NCBI GenBank assembly: GCA_017311185.1
Contig: JAESUZ010005105.1
Span: 124,001-188,000, forward strand
Reading direction: 5' to 3'
From: Proteles cristata cristata
Lineage: Eukaryota > Chordata > Mammalia > Carnivora > Hyaenidae
Length of the DNA: 64,000 bases
This document shows positions 12,165 to 22,439 of this stretch, one piece after another (the first letter of the stretch is position 1; each line of letters starts with the position of its first letter). The translations under genes were made by a program, and so were the position numbers. Under the pieces are notes generated by a model. It worked only from the letters and a program-made list of their open reading frames with translations, ran no database searches and was not told the origin of the DNA.

Positions 12165-12364
12165 GGGGAGCCTAGGTGGCTCAGTCAGTTAAGCATCTGA
12201 CTTGGGCTCAGGTCATGATCTCACAGGTCATGATCTCACAGAGCCATCTCGGGCTCTGTGCTGACTGCCAGCTCAGAGCCTGAAGCCTGTTTTAGATTCT
12301 GTGTCTCCATCTCTCTCTGACCATCCCCTGCTCACGCTGTCTCTCTCTCAGTAATAAAAAAAAA
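12165..12364 (+). mobile_element. CAN-SINE with a small internal duplication
   Basis: Head GGGGAGCCTAGGTGGCTCAG, then GGTCATGATCTCACA repeated directly twice (12211-12240), replacing part of the box B region. The normal GCTCTGTGCTGACTGCCAG segment, CT-rich part and A tail follow. Flanking AGAAATTCAA / AGAAGTTCAG is a decayed target-site duplication. Confidence 0.9.
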
Positions 12365-12584
12365 GAAGTTCAGAAGATAACCAAAGTGGCAAGACCAACT
12401 AATAAACCAAAAATGGGAATAAAGAAAAAAGGAACAATAAAGATTGTCCCTGGATGAGGCTTAGGATTGACAGGTAAGGAAATGCAATAGTGAGAGGCAC
12501 ATTTAAAATCTTGAAATGTGTACTTCTACAGGGTTCTCAAGGAGACACAATAAGATAACAAAATAAAAATGCTCAGTATAGTTA

Positions 12585-12755
12585 ATAGTAATGACTGTTT
12601 GCCATATTCCAAGTGCAGCTACAGATATTTTATCTATAGTATCTATATTTATCAATATAACCCTAAAATGTAAATATTTTTACCTGAATTTTTCACATGA
12701 AAAAAAAAAGATAAAGAAGTTTAACAAATTGCTCAAGAATACTCAGGAAGGACAA
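12585..12755 (+). repeat. MIR-like ancient SINE
   Basis: The stretch has the MIR-type progression: 'ttgccatattccaagtgc', then 'aaccctaaaatgtaaatatt', then 'gaagtttaacaaattgctca'. It is heavily mutated and was identified by eye only. Confidence 0.5.
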
Positions 12756-13791
12756 ACATACTCCTAACATTCCCTTACTTCTCTGTAATAAATGTTGAAT
12801 CAAACACATTACTATGCAATACATACAAGGAGTGATTTGTTGTTGTCAAATGTGTTTAGAAACAATGGAAATTCAGTTTAGAATTTTAATATCAAGAATC
12901 TGCTCTTAATGAGAACCCATTGATGGGGAAAGAGAAATAAAAGCTCTCAAGATCTAGAGAATAAGAAACTGTAGCAGCTAATTATAGTGCTTTAGGGCCT
13001 TCACTGTTGAAGAAACCTAAAAGTAATGAATGAGATGACATAAGTCCAGACTTCAGCTTGTAAGTGGAGGAGAAATTCTTTGGAGAAAAAAGATATCATA
13101 GAATATATATTAAGTAGATAATCTATTCTAAATACAGAAAGAAACTATAGCCAAAGGTAAATATTAAAAATGAACATTAAAGGAAAATTTCTATGGGGAA
13201 AACCTCAAAAAATTGGACTGTTAACACACTTATGAATCTTTAAGAAAATATAACCAAGAAAAACACACTTCCAAGAGGATGAACTAAATAAGCTGACACA
13301 GGATAAACTATGTGATAAATATTCATTGTCAGTTTAATAACTAATACACATGTAAACTTTGGTACTCGGGTTATCTGACCAATGACGATTGTTAGTTTTT
13401 TTTAAAGTCTCTCCTAGAATCATGTCTGCAGATAGAAAATTGGGGAACAGCAGAATTGTTGATCCAAAAGCAACTTATGAAGAAAGGATTTTTTTTCAAA
13501 GAAGTTTATAAGATGATAGGTTCAACTGACACCAGGTCTAGGTAAGTTGTAGATTTATCAGAAGCAGTAGTAGGAAATATGTAATTTAAATATGAATAGT
13601 TACTTGTGTGACACAAAGACGCATTCAAACATCACCTTGTGTTATGTGCTCACTTCTCCACTAACCAATTGTATAGGAATCGCTCTCAGATTTACTTCTC
13701 AGGTTAGAAGTCAGCCAGCACTTTGGAGTTCTTCATATAATCTCCTTTATTGTTTCAAGCAGACTGGGCAAGAGACAATAAAAAATTAAAG
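12756..13791 (+). other. Upstream region of olfactory receptor 1
   Basis: Non-coding sequence before the receptor at 13792. I could not align it by eye to the upstream block shared by the other three receptors, which suggests either an older duplication or a different upstream history. The frame at 13592-13789 has no known domain. An acceptor-like CTCCTTTATTGTTTCAAGCAG ends at 13762. Confidence 0.45.
13742..13762 (+). promoter_or_regulatory. Candidate 3' splice site before receptor 1
   Basis: A pyrimidine-rich stretch ending in CAAGCAG at 13762 lies 29 nt before the ATG. Mammalian receptor genes usually join one or more 5' non-coding exons to the coding exon here. All four receptors in the window have an AG at a similar distance (21-29 nt). 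Confidence 0.5.
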
Positions 13792-14730
13792 ATGAGAAAC
13801 CAAACCACGCTTACGACTTTCATCTTGCTGGGACTGACAGAGGACACTCGACTGAAAATTTTGCTTTTTATCTTTCTATTTCTTTGCTACATATTAAGTG
13901 CATCTGGAAACCTAACCATCATCACCCTCACTCTGATTGATTCCCACCTTAAAACACCAATGTATCTTTTCCTCCAAAACTTCTCCTTCTTAGAAATTTC
14001 ATTCACAACTGCTTGTATCCCCAGATTCTTGTATAGCATATCATCTGGTGACAAGTCCATTACCTACAATGCTTGTGCTAGTCAACTGGTGTTTATAGAT
14101 CTCTTTGGGGTAACAGAGTTTTTTCTACTGGCCACGATGTCCTATGATCGCTATGTAGCCATCTGCAAACCACTGCATTACATGACCATCATGAACAGCA
14201 GAGTCTGCAAGAACTTCATCCTCTTCTGCTGGGTAGCAGCACTGATCATCCTTCTCCCACCACTTAGTCTAGGTTTGGGCCTGGAGTTCTGTGATTCAAA
14301 CATCATCGATCATTTTTGTTGCGATGCATCTCCTATCCTCAAGATCTCTTGCTCTGACACATGGTTGATAGAGCAGATGGTTATAGTGTGTGCTGTGTTG
14401 ACATTCATCATCACCCTCGTGTGCGTAGTTTTTTCCTACATGTATATCATTAGGACCATTCTACAGTTTTCCTCTGCCCAACAAAGGAAAAAGGCCTTTT
14501 CTACTTGTTCTTCCCACATGATTGTTGTTTCCATTACTTATGGTAGTTGCATCTTCATTTATGTCAAGCCTTCAGCCAAGGATGAGGTGACTATTAATAA
14601 AGGGATTTCACTCCTTACTACTTCTATCTCACCAATGTTGAATCCCTTTATTTACACACTGAGAAACAAGCAAGTGAAGCAAGCTTTTCATGACTCAATT
14701 AAAAAACTTGCATTCCTCTCAAAGATGTAA
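13792..14730 (+). CDS. OR6C-like: Olfactory receptor, OR6C subfamily (receptor 1)
   Basis: An intact single-exon odorant receptor of 312 residues, a class A seven-transmembrane GPCR expected in olfactory cilia, where this family signals through G-olf. Visible landmarks: Asn3-Gln-Thr glycosylation site, GN in TM1 (39-40), KTPMYLFL at the TM2 boundary, TM3 Cys95 and the extracellular Cys177 region, [10 protein letters not shown] (116-125), KAFSTCSSH (234-242) at the start of TM6 and PMLNPFIY (281-288) in TM7. The frame is open upstream to 13750, but that extension has no ATG (it would begin TTG), so the start at 13792, MRNQTTLTTF, is chosen. It has one more N-terminal residue than the other three and is the most diverged of the four. 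It belongs clearly to the 6C subfamily; the exact ortholog cannot be named from sequence alone. Its odorant is unknown. Confidence 0.96.
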   Translation: MRNQTTLTTFILLGLTEDTRLKILLFIFLFLCYILSASGNLTIITLTLIDSHLKTPMYLFLQNFSFLEISFTTACIPRFLYSISSGDKSITYNACASQLVFIDLFGVTEFFLLATMSYDRYVAICKPLHYMTIMNSRVCKNFILFCWVAALIILLPPLSLGLGLEFCDSNIIDHFCCDASPILKISCSDTWLIEQMVIVCAVLTFIITLVCVVFSYMYIIRTILQFSSAQQRKKAFSTCSSHMIVVSITYGSCIFIYVKPSAKDEVTINKGISLLTTSISPMLNPFIYTLRNKQVKQAFHDSIKKLAFLSKM

Positions 14731-16249
14731 AGGAGAAATGAGTCAATGAATACAACTGAAAGGGAGAGTGAATATGCACAAAACCTGAAGCTTCTAATAC
14801 TATTTATCTCTGTATCATTTATTCTCCAGTCACACTGACTCTTTCACTTTCTTTTTAAACTTGCTGACTGTGAGCCCTATTCCATTTTTGACTCTCCAAA
14901 TAAACCAAACTCTGAGGATATTTACTCTTACTGTCTGGAAGAAACTGATGTTTGTCAAACATGCTGGTTGTTATCCTTAGAAACACAGTAGACCATATTT
15001 TTCTGCCATACTTCTACACTCTTAGGTGTGACTAGGTAGCCTGTGCTATAGTTAATATAATCGCTGTGGAAGTGATGTGCACCATTTCTAGACCTGGCCT
15101 ATAAAACATACAGTATGTGATTCCCCATCCATCCCTTTTCCCCACTTGTCAGACAGATGCCCATGTTTAAATGACTTTGTAAGCTTCACATTGGTGATGA
15201 GTGAGGTTGATTTTCCACCTCTGCTTTAAGTCTTCATCCAAAGCACAGGCAGTCACAGCAAGCTTGATAAAGCTTTTCCTTTGCCCCATCTCCACTCAGT
15301 TGTCACCAGATTTGACAGGTAAAGTATCACAGAAGTATCCCCAGTACTTAGTAAGGGGAACCATATGCACAGCGAGGTCTATTTTGGTTAAATGAGTGAA
15401 ATTATGACCCAACGTAAAGTCTCATTAGAAGTATGTACTGCTAAATTTAATGGTATGGATATTGTCTTGACTATTGGCCTCCTCGGACACTCTTAAACTC
15501 AAATCTACCCCCAAAACAACCATATGAGGAAAATAGTATTAAAAATAATATACACAAAGTTGTGAAGTTTTAATACTACCCACCCCTCTTTCCCATCTCC
15601 TGGTCCTATATACCTTTCCAGCAAAGTGCCTATATTACTCTCTCTCATACTTACTGTGAGGGGGCAATCATTTAAATAAAATTCTAGCTTTTAAAGGTCA
15701 AGCACTTTTTTTGAATGGCCAGTGTTTAAATTGCCTTTTCCCATTTTCAAGGAGTCTACTGCATTGAGGGCATTATGGAATACAATATGTCTATGTAATA
15801 TTTTGTTTTTCTTGACCTTTTATGTATGTTGGTAGAAGTAATGTAACTGTATCAGAAGAAATATATTCAAGACACCATAGAAGGTATTGTGCAAGTAGAT
15901 GCTGGTCCTTCAGTCACTTGCAGAGACCATAAGCTTTACTGAGGGAGTAAATTTTGCCCCCTATACAAAAATTTACCATTCTAAATCACAATCCTCATTC
16001 CATTTGAAACACTTACAAGCTAGGAGAAGTTAAATAAATCTGAATGAGCATTTTAAGATGTGCATGTGGAGCTAAAGTAGTTTTCGCACTCATTACAATT
16101 GATATTTCATCTTTAATTCTTTAGGGACATCCTAATAATTGCTCTCTTTTTCATCTTTCTCTTAAAAAACATATCCCTCTGAAAGTCTGTCTTCAATCCC
16201 TTTTAAAACGATTTCGTATGTCATGCCTTCTTCCTGCTACCACACACTC
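14731..16249. other. Downstream region of receptor 1, non-coding
   Basis: Probable 3' UTR and intergenic DNA. The first 80 bases resemble those after receptor 2 (both carry a GTCAAT(G/A)AAT-type stretch just after the stop). No gene is recognised; the frame at 15201-15395 looks like chance. Confidence 0.45.
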
Positions 16250-16820
16250 TGCCCCCTGAGTCATAGCTCACAGCTTGACCCAACACCACTAAGGCCAGAC
16301 TGTCACTGCTCTGCACCCCACACCTTGGGGTTAGGTTCAGCTATGACTAGACTGTCACTTCTCTGAGGCACTGCTACACCCTCCTTGGATGTGGAATCAC
16401 TGCACCCACCTAGATGGCACCTTCATGGTCATTTGGAGGAGCAAGTCTTTTCCCACCAAAGCCAGTTTGAAAAGGTCCCAAGAGGCAGCTGCTCCCTTGG
16501 ATTTGTAGACATCAGTGCAAAGCCAGTAGAAACATGAACAGGCAAAGAAATAGGACACTATCAAGGGAGCATAGTAATTTTCCAGTAACTAAGATCATAG
16601 TATAGATAATAGTTAATAATACTGTATTATATGCTTAAAATGGGCTGAGAGTAGGTCTTAAGCATTCTCACCACACACAAAAAAAATTAACTATATAAGG
16701 GGATGGATGTGTTAATTAATTTTACTGTGGTAACCATCCACAACATATATGTATATTAAATCATCAAATTATGCACTTTAAACATGTACACCTTTACTGC
16801 CAATTATTCCTAATAAATCA
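16250..16820 (+). mobile_element. Old L1 (L1M-like), 5' and 3' parts with the middle deleted
   Basis: 16250-16560 is a GC-richer stretch ending in 'aacaggcaaagaaatagg', similar to the 5' leader of old mammalian L1s. From about 16600 the sequence is an L1 3' UTR ('ggggatggatgtgttaatta', 'gcactttaaacatgtacacc'). If both parts belong to one element, the coding region was deleted. The 5' assignment is less certain than the 3' part. Confidence 0.5.
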
Positions 16821-18649
16821 GGAAAAAATCAGACACATGTATACAAAATATATTTAATCAATTAATTAATTATAACAATAGAAATAGAAAAGACCATGAG
16901 ATATTAAAAGCAAAAAAAAACCCCATAAAAATCTGGGAAGTATGTCTGGAAACTATCAACATAATTATCACTTTGCCTTTCCTTTCATTATAAGATTTTC
17001 TTTCTTATTATCTGAATATATTTATATCAAGTATTAATTACACATTTTGCAAGATTAATAAATCAGAAGAACTATCCTTATCATCTTACAAATACTTAAC
17101 ATGATGTTGAAATAAAAGAAAAGAAAGTTGCCTTTTGCCTTCCAATCTGGTACTTATTAGTGTAGACCTGGTCTACCTCTGATATTAACATCATTTGTAT
17201 GTGTGTCTCTCAGGACATTTTCCCCAGTTCTGTTTTTACCCCCTCTTTATTCTGTCTTCTGTAAGAGATTTATTAATAATGTTTAAGGCAGAACTACCAA
17301 GGATATGTTTGTTTCTTTCAATTAACTGAAAACTGGGTCAATTTTGTCAATTTAGAAAAAGTTCCCTCTGCTAGGAATATCAAAATATGAAATTTTCCAA
17401 AACTGAGATCACTATCTACCCATTTAAACTATTATAAGCTTTGTAGTTAACAAGGTAAGGAAATATTTCCTCCTCATCATGAGTAGACAGACTTTCTGCT
17501 GAAAAAGTGTTCCTATTCTGTGGATGGTGAAACACTTAACAAGCTCTGTGTGTGAGTCTGTATTCACAGAATGATCAGAGCCCACCCACCTTTCTCCACT
17601 ATCAGTCATTCCTGGATGACTTTTTTACCCTTTGCAACTTTGGGGTTCAGTAAACATCTGAGGTCACAACTAGAAGAAAAGTATTTTTTATATCATTTTA
17701 TTTTTCTTTTTTAAACTCTAAATGGTGCTTTTCTCTGAGGAAACTGTAAAAAAACAATAGATATGATATACTATTTTAATATTTTATAAAAGGTTTCAAC
17801 AACCATTTATGAAGTGTGCCTTTCAACCTGAGTGACAAATATATGGCAGTCACTGACAACCTATTTTTATGTATCAATACAATGACATTGTCTACAGTTC
17901 ATAGATTTGGGGCAACCCTCCTATGAATCTTCTACCACAATTTCACCCTAATTTTAAACAAAAACTATGGCTAAATTTTGTCTCCATTGAAGACTTCTTT
18001 GCTGATGTTTTATCAGCAGGTGACCTTGCCCTCTAATTCACATTTTCATGTAAACTCAGTTGTTAATCTCTGTACTTTAATATCGGTGTCAAAATCGTGA
18101 AAATGTTCTTCACATTGTGAAATATTAACATCTGGGAGAAAATGGTGGGTTTTTGTTTTGTTTTGTTTTGTTTTTTTGAAGAAAGGGTATCATCCTCAGT
18201 ACATGCAGGCTGAACGAGGTGACTTGGAAGGAGTTATTTGGAATTGTGTGGTGACAGAAACTGAGGGAATATTTCTAGGGTGCAGAGACAATTCCTTTCT
18301 ATACCACCATTGGAAATGCCGTGTTGTCCCCATGTCCCTTAACCTGGCTTTGAAGTGCCAAGGTTAACTTTTAGACAAACTGTGACCTGTTCTTTCTCTC
18401 ATTTTGCTTTTCTATAATTCTTTACACTAAGTTAGAGGACTAGGTACAAAGTGGGAACTGATATCTGGCTTTCCTAATTATGAAGAAAGAAACTGTTTAA
18501 AGGAACCAAGTGAAATTCCATGTAACCATATAATTCGTACCTCTAAAGCAAACTACCTCTTAATTCAACAATGTTGGAAAATGACAAAGTATGCAGTGAT
18601 CAAAGATAGGAAATATTTGAGTTAGCTGTTATGTAAGGAATCATAACAG
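16821..18649. other. Non-coding stretch
   Basis: AT-rich DNA without a recognised gene. A (TTTTG)n tract lies at about 18151-18172. The frames at 17424-17609 (minus) and 18158-18367 (plus) have no recognisable domain. Confidence 0.4.
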
Positions 18650-18689
18650 AGAAAGCCCCAAAATTATAATACTTATTGACCCAAAGAAT

Positions 18690-18800
18690 TTTGAGTAATT
18701 GAATAACTATGTTGTACACCTAAAACTGATGTAATATTGTATGTCAACTATACTTACATAAAATAGTTTTAATAAAAAATTTAAAAATAAATAAAAATAC
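18690..18800 (+). mobile_element. Old L1 3' terminus
   Basis: The end of an L1M-type 3' UTR: 'gtacacctaaaactgatg', 'aatattgtatgtcaactata' and an A-rich tail. Nothing of the body remains. Confidence 0.65.
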
Positions 18801-18939
18801 ATTATCACTTTTAAGAAAAGCTAACAATCATCTAAGCTGTGGGCAAGTCATAATCTTTTTGCTAATGGAGGTTCTCACCTTGATATTCATAACTGTTGAC
18901 TAATAGGGGTGGTGGTTGCTTATGGTTGGGGTGACTATC

Positions 18940-19600
18940 TTCTCAAACATACACAGAAAGTCTCTAGGACAGGTCATATACTAGGCCATAACACAAGAAT
19001 CACTGTATTAAAAAAGGATTTAGGGGCGCCTGGGTGGCTTAGTCGGTTAAGCGTCCGACTTTCGCTTAGGTCATGATCTTGCGGTTCGTGGGTTTGAGCC
19101 CCGCGTCGAGCTCTGTGCTGACCGCCAGCTCAGAGCCTGGAGCCTGTTTCAGTCTGTGACTCCCTCTCTCTCTGACCCTCCCCTGCTCACGCTGTCTCTC
19201 TTTCTCTCTCCTAGAAATAAATAAAAATATTTAAAAAAATAAAATAAAATAAAATAAAATAAAATAAAATAAAATAAAATAAAAAAGGATTTAAATGACA
19301 CAAATTACATTCTCCAACTACAACGCAATAAAATCATAAATCAACAAAGAAAATTTGAAAACATTACAATTAGTAAACAACATATTCCTAAATAGCCAAT
19401 AAAGATTAAATCACATGTGAAATGAGAAAATATTTTTTGAAATGAATGACAACAAAAATGCAACATACAAAATGTACAGAACACAGTTCAAGCAGGCTTA
19501 AAGAGAAATTTATAGCAACAAATACCTATATTAATAAATAAGAAAGACTCATAAACAACCTAAACTTCCACTTTAAGAAACAAAACCAAAGCTAACAAAT
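18940..19600 (+). mobile_element. Old L1 (L1M-like) ORF2 fragment, split by a SINE
   Basis: Diverged L1 ORF2 sequence from the same region as 2160-2646 (the 'ctaggccataacacaagaat' segment and onwards to 'atagcaacaaatacctatat'). It is interrupted by the SINE at 19023-19280, whose 13-bp target-site duplication lies in the L1. Confidence 0.65.
19023..19280 (+). mobile_element. Young felid-type CAN-SINE with an (AAAAT)n tail
   Basis: A full-length young element whose tail has expanded into about nine AAAAT units (about 19237-19280). It is flanked by AAAAAAGGATTTA at 19010-19022 and 19281-19293. Confidence 0.95.
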
Positions 19601-19635
19601 GGAAGGAAATAATAATCATTAGGGCAGAAATTAAT

Positions 19636-19900
19636 ATAGCCATTCCTGCTAAATTTTGATTGGTGTTAGCATGATATAGTTTTCTTTGTCCCCTTACTTT
19701 TAATCTGAATCTATAAAACAGTTGGTTCCTTGTAAACAACATACAGAAATACATGAAGGGGAAGACAGAATGGAACAGAAGAAGACTTAGAAGTTTCTCA
19801 CAAGCGTTCTGTTTTTTTCATCTACTTTTACAATCTCTGTCTTTGATTGATATATTAGGCCATTAACATTTAAAGTGATTATTAAGATTATGTTAACTTC
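19636..19900 (-). mobile_element. Old L1 ORF2 fragment, antisense
   Basis: The plus strand reads as the antisense of L1 ORF2: 'agccattcctgctaaatttt', 'acatttaaagtgattattaa'. It abuts the sense L1 piece ending near 19600, so the two could be one element with a 5' inversion or two separate insertions. Boundaries are approximate. Confidence 0.5.
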
Positions 19901-20319
19901 CCAAATGTCTATAAGAAAAATAAAACTGACTCCTAAATGTCAGGTATTAGGCAAATGTCCTTCCTTTTGTCCTACTGTAATTGCCAGTAAAGAGTGTTCT
20001 ATGGCCCATTTCTCCCTCCCAGGAGTTCTTGGCCCTTCTTTGCTTCCATTTTTTCCCACAATAATACAAAATTATATAAAAGTTAAGGTAAAAACAGGGA
20101 TCCAGAACAAATAAGAAAGGATTGTCCTCTAAGCACAGCAAGTAAAATACACTGCATAAATATCTTCAATACCCTCCCCCGCTGCCCGCACATCCTGCAG
20201 GAATCCTGGCTACCATATCTTTCCTATGTGTTCTTCTTGCACTACTTCCTTCATGCTCTGCCTATAATGTATCTTTATGCAAATTTAACTTATTCTAAAA
20301 TACTGTCGAATAACTAAAA
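19901..20319. other. Non-coding stretch
   Basis: No gene or repeat is recognised. The overlapping plus and minus frames at 19875-20141 have no family similarity that I can see. Confidence 0.4.
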
Positions 20320-20655
20320 AAGCCTCCCCATGCAAAGACTGTGTCCCAAGGAAGAAATAGAAGGAGAGAACACTTCCATTCTACTTTCAGCTTCCAGTAG
20401 CCCATGGAATTCTTTGACTTACAGCAGCATACTTTTTAATTTCTGCCTCCATCTTCACATGGCTTTTCTATGTATCTTTGTGTATTCTTCCTTTCTTATT
20501 ATTGGAATTATTGGAACTAGAGTCTTCTCAAAATTACTAGCTTAATAGCATCTGCAAAGAGCCTACTTCAAAGAAGGTCACAATTGCAGGTTCTGCAAGC
20601 TAGAACTTGGACACATCTTTTTCAGGGGCACTATTCAGCCCTCTATAATGGTCAA
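20320..20655 (-). mobile_element. MLT1-like LTR (ERVL-MaLR), antisense
   Basis: On the minus strand it runs in the usual order of MLT/MST LTRs. There is a 'ctgaatagtgcccctgaaaa' opening, then 'gtgaccttctttgaagtagg', a central 'agccatgtgaagatggaggc', and an 'actggaagctgaaagtagaa' part. It is ancient, with roughly a third of the bases changed by eye. The plus-strand frame at 20330-20545 is a by-product. Confidence 0.65.
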
Positions 20656-20833
20656 CTGATTTATCACAAGGTGCCATGACAATTCATTTTAAAAAATGTA
20701 TTTTCAACCAATGATACTAGACAATAGGATATCCATATGCCCCCCAAAAATGAATTCAGACATCTTTCTCATGTATATATAACATTTACTCAAAATGAAT
20801 CATAGAATTAAATGTAAAAATTCTAAAATTCTA

Positions 20834-20953
20834 GGGGCACCTGGGTGACTCAGTCGAGTGTCTGCCTCCTGATTTTGGCTCAGTTCATGACCCCAGGGTT
20901 GTGGGATCAACCCCATATTGGGCTCCACACTCACCATGGAGCCTGCTTGGGAG

Positions 20954-21001
<48 letters not shown>

Positions 21002-21092
21002 CCCCTGTACCTTTCTCCCATTCTTCTCCCATTCTTGTGGTGTCTCTCTCTCAAGTAAATAAATAAACAAACAAACAAATGAATGAATAAAG
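20834..21092 (+). mobile_element. CAN-SINE of a different, canid-like subtype
   Basis: Its 3' half reads 'ttgggctccacactcaccat' followed by 'ggagcctgcttgggagtctc'. The felid-type copies nearby instead have GCTCTGTGCTGAC followed by CAGAGCCTGGAGCCTG. It therefore belongs to another CAN-SINE lineage. A (CT)n tract of about 46 bp lies inside. The frames at 20800-21078 on both strands are SINE sequence. Confidence 0.85.
20954..21000 (+). repeat. (CT)n microsatellite within the SINE
   Basis: A near-perfect CT run with one TTT interruption, expanded from the CT-rich segment of the SINE. Confidence 0.95.
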
Positions 21093-21539
21093 CTAAAATT
21101 GTAAACTCTTAGAAGAAAACATAGAAGTTAATCCTTCTGACCTTGTCTTAAAATGGTTTCTTAGATATGACACCAAAAGCACAACTGATATAAGCATGAA
21201 TCAATTTGACAACACCTAAATTTAATTTTTTTGTTGTTCAAAGGACATCATTCAGTAACTGGAAAACCCATTCAATGGAAAAATATATTAAAAATCATAT
21301 ATTTGATAGGAGAATATATCCAGAATATATAAAGAACTGTTACAAATCCATAACGGGAAAAAACCCAATCTAAGAATGGGCAAAGGATCTACACAGATAT
21401 CCTAGCAAAGAAGATATACAAATGTCAAAAAGCATATTAAAAAATGCATAACCTCTTATGTAATTAAGGAATTGTAAATCAAAACAACAGTGAGATGTTA
21501 CTACATACCTACTAGAATGGCTAAAATTAAAGACTCATT

Positions 21540-21756
21540 GGGGCACCTGGGTGGCTCAGTCAGTTAAGCGTCTGACTTCAGTTCAGGTCATGATCTCACA
21601 GTTTATGAATTCAAGACACGCATCATGCTCTGTGCTGACAGCTCAGAGCCTGGAGCCTGCCTCTGATGCTGTGTCTCCTTCTCTCTGGGCCCCCTCTACA
21701 CTCATACTCTGTCTCTCTCTCTCTCAAAAATAATAATAAACATTAAAAATAATTAT
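21540..21756 (+). mobile_element. CAN-SINE
   Basis: Head GGGGCACCTGGGTGGCTCAG, pol III boxes, CT-rich part and AATAATAATAAA tail. It is flanked by AAGACTCAT at 21530-21538 and 21757-21765. It sits inside the old L1. Confidence 0.93.
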
Positions 21757-22439
21757 AAGACTCATCATACTAAGGGTTGGCATTAATGTGAAGCAACTGG
21801 AACTCTCAAACAGATAAAGGGAATGTAAAATGCTAAAGGAATGTTAGAAAAGTTTGACAGATTCCTTAAAAGTTAAATGCATGCTTAACTTATAAATTAA
21901 CCAACCATCCCACGTAATTCCAAGGAATTTCCCCAAGAGACACGAAAGTATATGTCCATACTACTAATCTACTATTACACAATTATTCCTAGTAGCGTTA
22001 TTGGTAACAAACACAAACTGAATGACCTGATAGATCCAACAACATTGAATTACTGCTCAGAAATAAAAAGGGATGAACAATTATCACATATAAAAACAGG
22101 GATTATTCTTAAATTCACTCTCAGTATATTCATTCTCTCGGAGAGAGACAATCTCGCATTATTGCATTTATTTAAACTTCTCCAAGAAATCTGACTAATC
22201 TGTAGTGACAGACAACTTATCAATGGTTGCCTGAGACCTGGAGGAACAGAAGGAGACGGCACAAGGGATTTCAAAGACAAGCAAGAACACTTTTAGGGGT
22301 GATGGGCATGTTCATTGTTTTGGTTGTGTTCATGTTTTCACAAAACTTACCACAGTGTACACTGAAAATATGTGCAATCTAGTATTTGCTTAGTTTTCTT
22401 CAACAAAGCTATTAAGGAAGATAAGAAATTGAACTAAAG

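Noticed and set aside
13750..13791. N-terminal extension of receptor 1
   Set aside because: The extension begins with TTG, contains no ATG and overlaps the probable splice acceptor. The family start MRN is at 13792.
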